DNA from: Deltaproteobacteria bacterium | GTDB lineage: Bacteria; Desulfobacterota; BSN033; UBA1163 | Direction: 5' to 3' | Assembly: GCA_018333535.1 (NCBI GenBank) | Contig: JAGXTA010000170.1 | Span: forward strand, 1 to 44,649 | Length of the DNA stretch: 44,649 nucleotides | In this document: positions 7,340 to 15,024 of the stretch, one piece after another | How positions within the stretch are numbered: position 1 is the first letter of the stretch | How the letters are laid out: each line of letters opens with the position of its first letter | Translations under genes and position numbers: made by a program | The notes under the pieces: model-generated | The model's input: only the letters and a program-made list of their open reading frames with translations | What the model was told of the DNA's origin: nothing | Database searches by the model: none

Positions 7340-8776
7340 TTATTTCGTTTGGGTCAATTCCTTAATCTCCCTCTGGGCATCCTCCCTTTCCGGGCTTCCC
7401 CTCTCCAGCCAATCGAGGGAAGTTCTATAGTGAAGCAGGGCATTCTTATGTTCGCCTCTCAACTTAAAATATTTGCCAAAATAGAAGTGGGATAGCCCCT
7501 TCTGCCCCATTCTCCCATAAACGGACCCGAGACTATGATGGATGTCGATCCATTCGGGATGGCCCTTTTTGACCTTCAGGAAGAGAGGCAGGGCCTGGTT
7601 AAAATCCCCCTTTTCCTGATAGCATCTCCCGAGATAATAAACGCTCAACAGATCCTCGAACCGGTCGTTGCTCTCTCTAAAGAGTAATTGAACTGTTTCG
7701 AGGTTTTTGATCGCCTGATCCAGCTTTCCTGAAAGAAAATAGGCGATCCCCAATTCCCGCAATAGATCCCCGTCGTCTAAAGCCAATGAGCGTCCATATT
7801 GAAAAGCCTCTATCGACTTGTCCAATCGTCCCATCTTCCGGTAGGCAAGGCCCAAGCCATAATAAGCGTCCGCATTCTGCGGACCGGAATCGATCAGGGA
7901 TTGAAAATGGTTGATCGCTACATTGGGTTCTCTCTCTTCCACAAAGGCCTTGGCTTGAATCTTTCGATAAGTTCCTGAAGCCTTAAAAGGCTCTGCCGGT
8001 CTTGGCCTGGTCTGGAGGAGATTCTCCATAAGAGAAATTCGATCTTCGATGGCCGGATGGGTTGAGAGATAGGTAGGAACTCTGGGTCCGGAGGTCAGGC
8101 TCAGTTTGTAAATCTTGTTCATAAAGGTGATCAGTCCGTTTGGATCATAGCCTGCCCTAATCGCATATTGAAGGCCATTCTGATCGGCTTCAACCTCCAT
8201 CTCGCGGGTATATTTCAGGGCGAGGGACTCGGTGGCGGCCATTGCGGTCATCGCCACTGCCTCAGAGGCTTTTCCCCCTCCACCTAATAAAACCCCTGCG
8301 ATGATGGCTGCCATGGAAGCGATGTTAAGTCTTTTCGACCTCTCGATCATCTGGGCTACATGTCTCGCCATCACATGTGCAATTTCGTGGCTGATGACTC
8401 CTGCGACCTCCTGCTCATTCTCTGTGGATACTAAAAGGCCGGTGGTCAGGAAGATGTGACCTCCCGGTATGGCATAGGCATTGGGATCCGTTCCGTTGAT
8501 CAGATAGAATTTGAACTCGAAAGGAGTCGGGCCCGCCTGAGCAACCAGTGAATGACCAACCCTGTTGATAAAGGTCTGGAGGGTCAAATCTCTCACCCAA
8601 TCGACCTTCTTCTCCATCTCAAGAATAATCTTCTTCCCTAACTTCTTCTCCTCCTCGGTTGTCATTGCCCATGAAACTTTTACGGGACTGATAAAGAGAA
8701 GACAGAGAAAAAGAGAGATAACCCAAATTGAAGTTTTCTTCCGGGAGTACATCTTTTTATCTTTTTTGAAGATCAT
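7340..8776 (-). CDS. M48 family periplasmic metalloprotease with TPR repeats (BepA-like)
   Basis: After a signal peptide (hydrophobic stretch WVISLFLCLLFIS ending in SWA) comes an M48 zinc protease domain with the HEIAH motif (HEXXH) and downstream glutamate in MEVEADQNG. The C-terminal half has several TPR units (for example AYYGLGLAYRKMGRLDKSIEAF and similar blocks). This layout is that of BepA/YfgC-type proteases, which assemble or degrade outer-membrane proteins in the periplasm. Two ATG codons are possible, 8776 and 8752. Neither has a good ribosome site, and a TTG at 8818 looks too far upstream. I give the longer ATG form, but 8752 (MYSRKKTS) would be an equally normal signal peptide. 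The gene stands alone, with a 15-base inverted repeat just upstream. Confidence 0.88.
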   Translation of the reverse strand: MIFKKDKKMYSRKKTSIWVISLFLCLLFISPVKVSWAMTTEEEKKLGKKIILEMEKKVDWVRDLTLQTFINRVGHSLVAQAGPTPFEFKFYLINGTDPNAYAIPGGHIFLTTGLLVSTENEQEVAGVISHEIAHVMARHVAQMIERSKRLNIASMAAIIAGVLLGGGGKASEAVAMTAMAATESLALKYTREMEVEADQNGLQYAIRAGYDPNGLITFMNKIYKLSLTSGPRVPTYLSTHPAIEDRISLMENLLQTRPRPAEPFKASGTYRKIQAKAFVEEREPNVAINHFQSLIDSGPQNADAYYGLGLAYRKMGRLDKSIEAFQYGRSLALDDGDLLRELGIAYFLSGKLDQAIKNLETVQLLFRESNDRFEDLLSVYYLGRCYQEKGDFNQALPLFLKVKKGHPEWIDIHHSLGSVYGRMGQKGLSHFYFGKYFKLRGEHKNALLHYRTSLDWLERGSPEREDAQREIKELTQTK

Positions 8777-8827
8777 TTCAGTGAAGTTAATATTAACACG
8801 TTCCCGTTGTCTCGACAACGAAAAAAA

Positions 8828-8888
8828 ACCCTATATATCCTCTCCATTTGGGTGGGGTTTGGATGGTGGGAGTAAGAGGATATATAGG
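8828..8888. repeat. Perfect 15-base inverted repeat
   Basis: CCCTATATATCCTCT at 8828-8842 and its exact complement at 8874-8888 enclose 31 bases rich in GGTGGGG. It lies in the 217-base gap between the metalloprotease gene and the small gene ending at 8992. A second, imperfect pairing (ATCGTCTT near 8928 with AAGACGAT near 8960) follows. The structure could terminate the electron-transfer operon arriving from the right, or be a small mobile repeat. No T-run follows, so terminator function is uncertain. Confidence 0.6.
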
Positions 8889-8991
8889 GCTATAAATTCA
8901 GTCTTATAGTCTGATGGTCGTATCGTCTTTTCGTCGGTGGCAAAAGGTCTTATTGACTACAAGACGATGTGACGATAAGACTACCGGACGA

Positions 8992-9159
8992 TCAGTGTTG
9001 CAGACAGGGATGATAAATGGTCATCCCTCCGATTTTATCAGATCTCCATTTTAACCAGTCGTAACTCCTTTTCAAAAAATTGCTCTCCTCCGTTCGAATT
9101 CTTTTCTTTTCTTTCTTCTTTGGATAAGGTCCATATCTTTCCCTAAGAGTGTCCTTCAT
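8992..9159 (-). CDS. Small basic protein of 55 residues, unrecognised
   Basis: An ATG at 9159 is preceded at normal distance by AAGGGGGGTGAAGG, one of the stronger ribosome sites in the region, and the frame stays open to TGA at 8992. The product starts MKDTLRERYGPYPKKKEKK, has a highly basic first third, an aromatic middle (SYDWLKWRSDK) and a CLQH tail. It has no signal peptide or membrane segment, and I recognise no family. It begins 60 bases after the cytochrome b stop on the same strand, so it is probably the last gene of the electron-transfer operon. It may be a cytoplasmic partner of the membrane complex. A chance open frame cannot be excluded. Confidence 0.5.
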   Translation of the reverse strand: MKDTLRERYGPYPKKKEKKRIRTEESNFLKRSYDWLKWRSDKIGGMTIYHPCLQH

Positions 9160-9219
9160 AAACCTTCACCCCCCTTTTTGTTTTACCCCGATAGAAAGTC
9201 GAAGAATTTCTAATGGGGT

Positions 9220-10050
9220 TTACATCCCTCTCCAATTTTTAATCGATTCATTAAGATGTCGAACCAAACCATAAAGACCTTTGACGGAGAATTTCTCCCT
9301 TCTCTCCTGATGAATGGGATAGGTTCTTCCGCCTCCTGGCCCTGACCCCTCGTTGAAATGGACCGGGGTTCTTTTCTCCTCTGCTTTAATTCTCTCCAAT
9401 TCCGAGCCATGCTCCAGTTCCATCTCATGTTCGGTCAGGTGCCCGTTGATCCAAGCCCAACTCATCGGATAGACATCGGGATTCCACACAACCGAATAAA
9501 AGTGCCAAACAATAATGGTGAGCGTAGCTAAGATGGCTTCATAAAAATGGATGGCCCGCGCCACCTCAAAGGTCCACATCGGAAAGAAGAGAAGCCATTC
9601 CTCCTTGAACCAGAGGATGAAACCTGTGACGGTCATGACGATCGTTCCCCAGATCAATCCTAAATATTCCAGCTTCTCCCTGAAATTAAACCGTCCCATC
9701 TTGATCACTTTGGCAGGCCGGTTGAGGAAGAGGTTATTCTTCAGAGTCTCCCAGAGGTCTTTAGCATCCTTCCACATGGGGATCATGTCGATCACAATCC
9801 TTCTTCCCCTTTCCGTAAAGGCAAGATAAAGGAGGTGATAACCTCCCAGGGTGATCGTCGCCACTCCGGAGAGTCGGTGGAGGAACCCTCTGAAGGTCAT
9901 TCCTAATGGAACATCCGTAATGGGAGAAGCCCAGAACGCCTCGGGGTACTTTAAAGCAAAACCGGTGATCACCAGAATCGTGAAGTTGATCGCCAGATTG
10001 AGGTGTTGAATCCTTTCATTCAAGGTCATTCGAAGATATTTTTTCGCCAT
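9220..10050 (-). CDS. Membrane cytochrome b (formate dehydrogenase gamma / b561-like)
   Basis: About 276 residues with four membrane helices (around LNLAINFTILVITGFAL, GVATITLGGYHLLYLAF, LGLIWGTIVMTVTGFILWF and ILATLTIIVWHFYSVVW). Histidines near helix ends (IQHLN, FLHRLSG, GGYHLLY, AIHFYE, VWHFY) fit the heme b ligands of the di-heme cytochrome b subunits of formate dehydrogenase and hydrogenase type. Such subunits exchange electrons with quinone and pass them to or from a periplasmic partner. The start at 10050 (MAKKYLRMT) is chosen because AAGGAG lies just upstream and it avoids overlap with the cytochrome c gene, which stops at 10064. The C-terminal 70 residues are a soluble, charged extension. 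Partner: the nine-heme cytochrome encoded immediately upstream. Confidence 0.88.
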   Translation of the reverse strand: MAKKYLRMTLNERIQHLNLAINFTILVITGFALKYPEAFWASPITDVPLGMTFRGFLHRLSGVATITLGGYHLLYLAFTERGRRIVIDMIPMWKDAKDLWETLKNNLFLNRPAKVIKMGRFNFREKLEYLGLIWGTIVMTVTGFILWFKEEWLLFFPMWTFEVARAIHFYEAILATLTIIVWHFYSVVWNPDVYPMSWAWINGHLTEHEMELEHGSELERIKAEEKRTPVHFNEGSGPGGGRTYPIHQERREKFSVKGLYGLVRHLNESIKNWRGM

Positions 10051-10063
10051 GATTCCCAGCTCC

Positions 10064-11116
10064 TTATTCTTTAGGCCTCCGATCAATGGTCTTTCTCAAC
10101 CAATCCATGAAGTTGAAGAAACTCAATCCTCCGATGACGGCCACAATCAGAATAATGTAGACGATTCTTACCCATCCCACCACCTTCTCGCCAAAGTCCA
10201 CTCCCCTGATGTCAGCCAGTGTATGAATCTTTCCTTTGGAAAAATTGACAGAAGCTTTGGGATGACAAACACCGCAGGTCTTCTGGAGGTTATCCTTATG
10301 GATCATTGATTTCGGGTCAGAAGCAGCGCGGATGTCATGGACGCCATGGCAACTGGCACAGTTGGCTGAAAAGGTATCTCCGCCACGGTAAGAGAGGCCG
10401 TGAAAACTGTCGTAATAGGACTTGACGGGCTTCGTTGTGAAACGGTACTCCTTCGTGATTTGCTCGGCTGCATGGCACTGGGGGCAGGTCGTCATCGCAA
10501 TTTTTCTCTCATGGACCGCTGACTCCGGATCAGACCTCGGTTTGATCGAATGGGTCCCATGGCAGGTCGTACAGGTTGGGTGATTAGGTCTTCCCCTAAA
10601 GAGTCCAACTCCGTGGACGCTTTCGGCAAATTGCTTGCTTTCTTGGGGATGGCAGGCTCCGCAGGTTTGAACAAGATTGGTTCGATACGTAGGCGATTTT
10701 GGATCGGCAAGACGGGTCACATAATGGTGTCCATGACATGCCTGGCAGGTGATCTCAGCTTTTAAGCGATGGACGCATGTTTTATATATTTTCTCCGACT
10801 CCTCATGGCATATCCCGCAATCCACCTTCCGGTCGGCCTCCTTGACCCCTTTTCTGGCGTGGGACTCATCAAGGATACGGGCGTGACAGTCCGTACAGGA
10901 AAGTTTTCCATGGACCGCTTTTTTGAATTCCCCCTCCGATACGAAGAGAGAGACTTTATTCCCACGGGCGTCTTTCTTCGATAATTTTTCGTCCTGATGG
11001 CAGCTTAAACACTTTGAGTTATCCCCCCAGGCCATTTCTCCCATCATTCCATAAAGAAATAAAAGAGAAAGAGCTCCCAGAGGAACCATCCAGGCTTTAT
11101 GCTTTCTCCACATCAT
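10064..11116 (-). CDS. Nine-heme membrane-anchored cytochrome c
   Basis: The 350-residue protein has an N-terminal signal or anchor (residues 11-30) and nine CXXCH motifs starting at C36, C74, C100, C124, C152, C182, C211, C253 and C281. A C-terminal membrane helix (about 316-335, IVYIILIVAVIGGLSF) is followed by a short basic tail. The heme domain therefore lies on the periplasmic side, tethered at the C-terminus. Many extra histidines (VHGKL, SVHG, SFHGLSY, KIHTL) fit bis-histidine heme ligation. It starts with ATG overlapping the receiver gene stop (ATGA) and is followed after 13 bases by cytochrome b. The pair would carry electrons between the quinone pool and a periplasmic acceptor or donor. 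The terminal reaction is not evident, and no catalytic subunit is encoded in the operon. Confidence 0.9.
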   Translation of the reverse strand: MMWRKHKAWMVPLGALSLLFLYGMMGEMAWGDNSKCLSCHQDEKLSKKDARGNKVSLFVSEGEFKKAVHGKLSCTDCHARILDESHARKGVKEADRKVDCGICHEESEKIYKTCVHRLKAEITCQACHGHHYVTRLADPKSPTYRTNLVQTCGACHPQESKQFAESVHGVGLFRGRPNHPTCTTCHGTHSIKPRSDPESAVHERKIAMTTCPQCHAAEQITKEYRFTTKPVKSYYDSFHGLSYRGGDTFSANCASCHGVHDIRAASDPKSMIHKDNLQKTCGVCHPKASVNFSKGKIHTLADIRGVDFGEKVVGWVRIVYIILIVAVIGGLSFFNFMDWLRKTIDRRPKE

Positions 11117-11541
11117 GCCGGAACCCTCCTTGGAATAAGAAAAGGTAGAAACCTCTCTTTTAAATTCTCCCTCTCAATCTTTTCAAAGGCGCACTCCACG
11201 GCTGACTTGACCTCTTCCAGATCGACCGGTTTCATCGCATGGTAGAAGATCCCCGCGCCCCTGAGGCGTTTGACCAGCCCGAGGGAAGCCTCCGAGGAAA
11301 TGACGATGACCTGGATCCTCTCATTGATCTTCTTGAAGAGAGGAACCAGGTCAAAAGCCTTCACCCCTTCCATCTCGTCATCCAGAAGGACGACATCGAT
11401 ATGTCCTTTTCTCACCTTGCGGATCATTTCGCTCACCAACGTTGCCGTCTCCACTTTATAGCCGAGGCCATGCAAAAAAGTGGAGAGCGATCTGACCCAT
11501 AAATCATCCTGATAGGCTATGAGAATGATCTTTGCTTTCAT
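11113..11541 (-). CDS. Stand-alone response-regulator receiver protein
   Basis: The 142-residue protein is a single CheY-like receiver: acidic patch in IAYQDDLW, phospho-acceptor aspartate in VVLLDDEMEG (about 54-55), serine in VISSEA and lysine in AMKPVD. A short basic C-terminal tail (RFLPFLIPRRVPA) follows, with no DNA-binding or enzymatic output domain. It is translationally coupled to the nine-heme cytochrome gene by an ATGA overlap, unusual for a pure signalling protein. This suggests it regulates assembly or activity of the redox complex, or relays signal in the phosphorelay that controls the operon. The kinase is unknown; the hybrid kinase at 3931 is one candidate. Confidence 0.85.
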   Translation of the reverse strand: MKAKIILIAYQDDLWVRSLSTFLHGLGYKVETATLVSEMIRKVRKGHIDVVLLDDEMEGVKAFDLVPLFKKINERIQVIVISSEASLGLVKRLRGAGIFYHAMKPVDLEEVKSAVECAFEKIERENLKERFLPFLIPRRVPA

Positions 11542-11603
11542 CCCTGTCTCTTCAACTCCTGCTATTCTACCCTAACCCCTGTGGAAAAGGAATCTTTTTT
11601 TTA

Positions 11604-11858
11604 TTAAGTCGCCCGGATGGGCATCTCATTTCTCCTGGAAGAGGAGAAACTTGTTCCGATAAAAGAGGATAAGAGGATACCTGCCGGGATCAACTGGGCT
11701 AAAACCACAATGATCCCAAAGGTAAGGAAGAACCATATCCCGATCAGGCCAATTCCTCTAATCCCTCCTGCATAGGCAATCCCCAGAGAGAAGAGAGCAA
11801 TGGCTGTAATCAGGACGAAAACCATGATGATTAAAATCCGTTTCAACTTTCTATCCAT
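11604..11858 (-). CDS. Small two-helix membrane protein, paralogue of the preceding gene product
   Basis: About 84 residues with two hydrophobic helices (IIMVFVLITAIALFSLGIA and a second from WFFLTFGIIVV to ILLSSFIG) and a short basic end. The second helix contains VVLAQLIPAGILLSSFIGT, which aligns closely with the same part of the 11936 product, so the two genes are tandem duplicates. I do not recognise a named family. The start at 11858 (MDRKLKR) has GGAG at normal spacing; an ATG at 11870 is the alternative. Its position before the receiver and cytochrome genes, all on one strand, suggests a membrane accessory of the redox complex. Confidence 0.7.
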   Translation of the reverse strand: MDRKLKRILIIMVFVLITAIALFSLGIAYAGGIRGIGLIGIWFFLTFGIIVVLAQLIPAGILLSSFIGTSFSSSRRNEMPIRAT

Positions 11859-11935
11859 CCTATGCTCCATTCCTGTTTCTTGATTTTTTAATTCTCAACC
11901 CTCAACTCTTCATTCTTAACTCATAACTCCCATAT

Positions 11936-12232
11936 CTACTTCTCCGCGGTCACGGGCTCATATCCTGGAAGGCTCATCTTCTCTTCGGCTGTTGCCTTTT
12001 CCTGAGACTTCTTTTTCATAATGAGGCCTGTTGCCGTACCGATGAAAGTGAAGAAGAGAATCGCCGCTGGTATTAATTGAAGCAGAACAATAATCGCTCC
12101 GATGATGATGAAAACCCAAAGAGCGGCTCCTGCATCCTTCAAACTCACTGACCTTGCAAATGCAGGCGTTGAAATGAGGCTGATGAGCGCAATCATCAAG
12201 CCAATTCTGAAAAACTTATATCCTTTTTCCAT
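11936..12232 (-). CDS. Small membrane protein with signal peptide-like N-terminus, first gene of the sigma-54 operon
   Basis: A 98-residue protein: first hydrophobic segment IGLMIALISLISTPAFARS looks like a signal peptide with an AFA cleavage site. The second helix (about 37-70) carries IIVLLQLIPAAILFFTFIGT, followed by a charged cytoplasmic tail rich in lysine and glutamate. It shares the QLIPAxIL...FIGT motif with the next gene product. AAAGGGGG lies upstream at normal distance. A sigma-54 promoter (12268-12284) sits 36 bases before the start with no other gene between, so this is the first gene of the operon that continues to the cytochromes. Function unknown. Confidence 0.75.
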   Translation of the reverse strand: MEKGYKFFRIGLMIALISLISTPAFARSVSLKDAGAALWVFIIIGAIIVLLQLIPAAILFFTFIGTATGLIMKKKSQEKATAEEKMSLPGYEPVTAEK

Positions 12233-12267
12233 CTTTTATTCCCCCTTTCAACTTGTCTCACAAGTAT

Positions 12268-12284
12268 TGCATTTCGTGTGCCAA
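12268..12284 (-). promoter_or_regulatory. Sigma-54 promoter of the electron-transfer operon
   Basis: On the minus strand the sequence reads TTGGCACACGAAATGCA, matching the sigma-54 consensus TGGCAC-N5-TTGC with the invariant GG (-24) and GC (-12) exactly ten bases apart. One base of the -12 box differs. Transcription would begin about 25 bases before the ATG at 12232. The AT-rich DNA upstream (12290-12480) is suitable for enhancer sites, and a sigma-54 activator is encoded at 12805-14208. Confidence 0.75.
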
Positions 12285-12478
12285 CGTTAAACCTTAAATC
12301 ACGATATGCTTAACTATATGATTTAACTTATTTTATTAAAATGTTAAAACTAAAGCGGCAAGCATTATGTATATTTATAATATACTTTTTGTGGAGTATA
12401 ATTTGAGCAATAATTCACTAATTGGCAGAATTAATTGATTTTTAACAAAATATAAAATAAATATACAATTATAATCTT

Positions 12479-12685
12479 TTAAAATCCTAATGTGCGGGCA
12501 AGAATGGAGAAGGCAATAATGGGGATCAACCAGCAGAAAAATGTTATTATAAAACAGAGACTTACATCATCTGTTTCGATCTTCTTAATCTCTCCGTATT
12601 TGACAATTAAAATCAGGCCGAGGCAAGCAATCCCAACCACTACGATAGACCATCCCAGAATCAACCATTTAAAGAAATCGGACAC
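12479..12685 (-). CDS. Small two-helix membrane protein, hypothetical
   Basis: A 68-residue protein that is almost entirely membrane: helix 1 LGWSIVVVGIACLGLILIV, a short charged loop KYGEIKKIETDD, helix 2 CFIITFFCWLIPIIAFSILA. It shares only a loose LIPII resemblance with the two proteins at 11604-12232. The start is GTG with a poor ribosome site (GAGCGAAG). It lies between the sigma-54 promoter region and the activator gene, on the same strand. No family recognised; a short spurious frame is possible, although the strong helix pattern argues for a real gene. Confidence 0.5.
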   Translation of the reverse strand: MSDFFKWLILGWSIVVVGIACLGLILIVKYGEIKKIETDDVSLCFIITFFCWLIPIIAFSILARTLGF

Positions 12686-12804
12686 TTCGCTTCGCTCTTT
12701 CTTGGAATATTGGAATAGTGGAATACTGGTTAAATGATCACCAACTGCAAGAGATGCAGATTTTTCCCATCATTCCGTTCTTCCTTCATTCCATTATTCC
12801 TTTT

Positions 12805-14208
12805 TCATTCTTCTCTTGCTCGAAGACCATACTTCCTCATCAGGGCCTGAAAATTCGGCCGGAGCATTCCCACCTCTTCTGCTGCCTTTGTCACATTCCA
12901 TTGACTCCGTTCCAGGGCTTTGATGACAAATGCCTTTTCTACATCCTCTACGGCTTTCTCCCTCAGTTGCTTTTTGATCTCCTTCAACTCATCACTGGTC
13001 GCCGGAATTGTATTCTCCATCTCCTCACTTACCCCCTGGCCGGGCAGGATCAAATGCTCAACCCGCACCATTTCCTCATCCATCATTACGACCGTCCGCT
13101 CGATAACATTCTCTAGCTCTCTCACATTCCCCGGCCAGGGATACTTCATTAATTTCTCCATCGCCTCAGGGGTAAACCCTTTGATCGCCTTTCCCATCTC
13201 TTCGGAATACTTTTTAAGAAAATGGACAGACAGGGCGGGGATATCCTCATGGCGTTCCCTCAGAGGAGGAAGATAAATCGGAACAATGTTCAGGCGATAA
13301 TAAAGATCCTCCCGAAATGTCTCCTCTTTGATCATCTTCTCCAGGTCCTTATTGGTTGCGGCAATGAGCCGGATATCAACCTTTTTGGCCTTTGTCCCTC
13401 CCACAGGCGTAAACTCCCTCTCCTGCAATACCCTCAGGAGCTTGGCCTGAATGGCCGGGCTGATGTTGCCAATCTCATCGAGAAAGACCGTTCCGCCGTC
13501 CGCCACCTCAAACAGTCCCGGCTTGGTCGTCACCGCGCCGGTGAAAGATCCTCTGACATGACCGAACAGTTCGCTCTCCAGCAGATTCTCTGAAAGGACC
13601 GCGCAGTCAACGGTCACAAATTGCTTGTCCCTTCTCGCGCTATTAAAATGGATGGCCCGGGCGATCAGCTCCTTTCCGGTGCCGCTCTGTCCATTGATCA
13701 ACACGGTGCTATCCGTCGGAGCCACTTTTGCAATGATCCGGTAGATCTCCTGCATCTTCTTGCTCTTGCCTACGACGTTATGAAATCCGTATTTCTCACG
13801 AAGTTCTTGTCTTAGATAAACGTTTTCCAGAAGAAGGTTCTTCTGTTCAATCGCCTTTTTTACAACGATGGAGACCTCATCCGGAGTAAAAGGCTTGGGA
13901 ATATAGTCGAAGGCCCCCAATTTCATGGCCTCGACCGCTGTCTCCACGGTGGAAAAACCAGTGATCATGATCACAATCGTATCCGGATATTCCTTCCGCA
14001 ATATCCGGAGGACTTCCATTCCATCGATCCCAGGCATTTTCAGGTCGGTGATGACGATATCAAAAGGATTCTCCTTCATCTTCCCGAGGGCCTCCGTCCC
14101 GCCCGAAGCGGTCTCCACTTCTAACCCTTCCTCTTCGAGAATTCGCTGACAACTTTCACAGACAATCAGTTCGTCATCGACCACCAAGATCCTCGGACTG
14201 GATGCCAT
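12805..14208 (-). CDS. Sigma-54-dependent response regulator, NtrC/AtoC family
   Basis: Three domains are clear. A receiver (about 1-120) has VVDDE, phospho-acceptor aspartate in VITDLKMPG and lysine in PKPFTPDE. A sigma-54 AAA+ domain (about 140-370) has Walker A GQSGTGKE, a sigma-contact loop reading GSFTGA instead of the usual GAFTGA, Walker B FLDEIG and the arginine-finger region. A Fis-type helix-turn-helix ends the protein (NVTKAAEEVGMLRPNFQALMRKYGL). It activates sigma-54 promoters when phosphorylated. The start at 14208 is chosen for its GAGGAGGAG ribosome site; an ATG 21 bases upstream is less likely. No kinase gene adjoins. The sigma-54 promoter at 12268 is the closest likely target. 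Confidence 0.94.
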   Translation of the reverse strand: MASSPRILVVDDELIVCESCQRILEEEGLEVETASGGTEALGKMKENPFDIVITDLKMPGIDGMEVLRILRKEYPDTIVIMITGFSTVETAVEAMKLGAFDYIPKPFTPDEVSIVVKKAIEQKNLLLENVYLRQELREKYGFHNVVGKSKKMQEIYRIIAKVAPTDSTVLINGQSGTGKELIARAIHFNSARRDKQFVTVDCAVLSENLLESELFGHVRGSFTGAVTTKPGLFEVADGGTVFLDEIGNISPAIQAKLLRVLQEREFTPVGGTKAKKVDIRLIAATNKDLEKMIKEETFREDLYYRLNIVPIYLPPLRERHEDIPALSVHFLKKYSEEMGKAIKGFTPEAMEKLMKYPWPGNVRELENVIERTVVMMDEEMVRVEHLILPGQGVSEEMENTIPATSDELKEIKKQLREKAVEDVEKAFVIKALERSQWNVTKAAEEVGMLRPNFQALMRKYGLRAREE

Positions 14209-14295
14209 GCACTCCTCCTCTTGAACCATCTGTCAGAATCCTACCATAAATTAAAGAATCCTTTCAATCTCCACCCGATGGCAGACAGGGATTTT

Positions 14296-14943
14296 TCAAT
14301 CCGCAATCGGATGAAGCTTCCTCTCTAAATCTCTTAGGTCGGAGAGGACGGAGTCCCCATTGTTTTTGCGCGAGCGGTCTAGATAGAACGCCTGGATTCC
14401 CATTGAGCGGGGGACCAGATAGTCGAATTCATAATGGTCGCCCACATGGACGATCTCTCCTGGTTCGGTTTTGAGGATGCCACAGATTTGTTGGTAGAAC
14501 TGAGCTGTTTTTTTCACCACCTGAAAATCCGAGGTGGCTGAAAAGATGTGATCGAAATACCTTCCCATGCCTGTGACGTCCATCTCAATATCGATAAATT
14601 CCCTCCCTGCATTGGAGGTCAGGACCAAAGGGTATCTCTCTTTTAAACGCTCCAGGATGTGATGTCCATCTTCATAGGCGCTGATCTTGTCGGCATAACG
14701 CTCCATTAAGGTCTTCCATGTTTCGTCGAGTTGAAAAAACCTGAACCAATATTTGATGTCATACCACTCGACCGCCCCTTCCCCGACCTTCTGGTATTCC
14801 TCCACGATCAGAGCCTTGGCCTCATCGAAGGAAAGGCCTTTCTTCCGTGCATAAAGCTTGGGGACTCCGTCGAGCCAGACCCAGTCCGTAAACTCCGAAT
14901 CAACCAGCGTTCCATCCATATCAAAAGAGATAATTTTTGGCAT
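14296..14943 (-). CDS. HAD-superfamily hydrolase
   Basis: About 215 residues with the four HAD motifs: I DMDGTLVDSEF (nucleophile aspartate near residue 8), II LTSNAGRE, III lysine in QVVKKTAQF, and IV HVGDHYEFDY. The helical cap between motifs I and II places it in the subclass I phosphatases close to phosphoglycolate phosphatase and beta-phosphoglucomutase. The substrate cannot be told. The ATG at 14943 (MPKIISFD) is preferred over a TTG at 14961. It lies in a minus-strand run with the phosphatase and YjbQ genes, though 80 bases separate it from the former. Confidence 0.88.
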   Translation of the reverse strand: MPKIISFDMDGTLVDSEFTDWVWLDGVPKLYARKKGLSFDEAKALIVEEYQKVGEGAVEWYDIKYWFRFFQLDETWKTLMERYADKISAYEDGHHILERLKERYPLVLTSNAGREFIDIEMDVTGMGRYFDHIFSATSDFQVVKKTAQFYQQICGILKTEPGEIVHVGDHYEFDYLVPRSMGIQAFYLDRSRKNNGDSVLSDLRDLERKLHPIAD

Positions 14944-15024
14944 AAACGTGTCAAACCTCAATTCTTGCCGGTGAAGAAAGCAACTATATTATAAAATTCG
15001 AAATTCGTATTTCGTGCTTCGGAT

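Noticed and set aside
9551-9829. Antisense frame over cytochrome b
   Set aside because: A shadow of the membrane-protein codons; no start signal and no homology seen.
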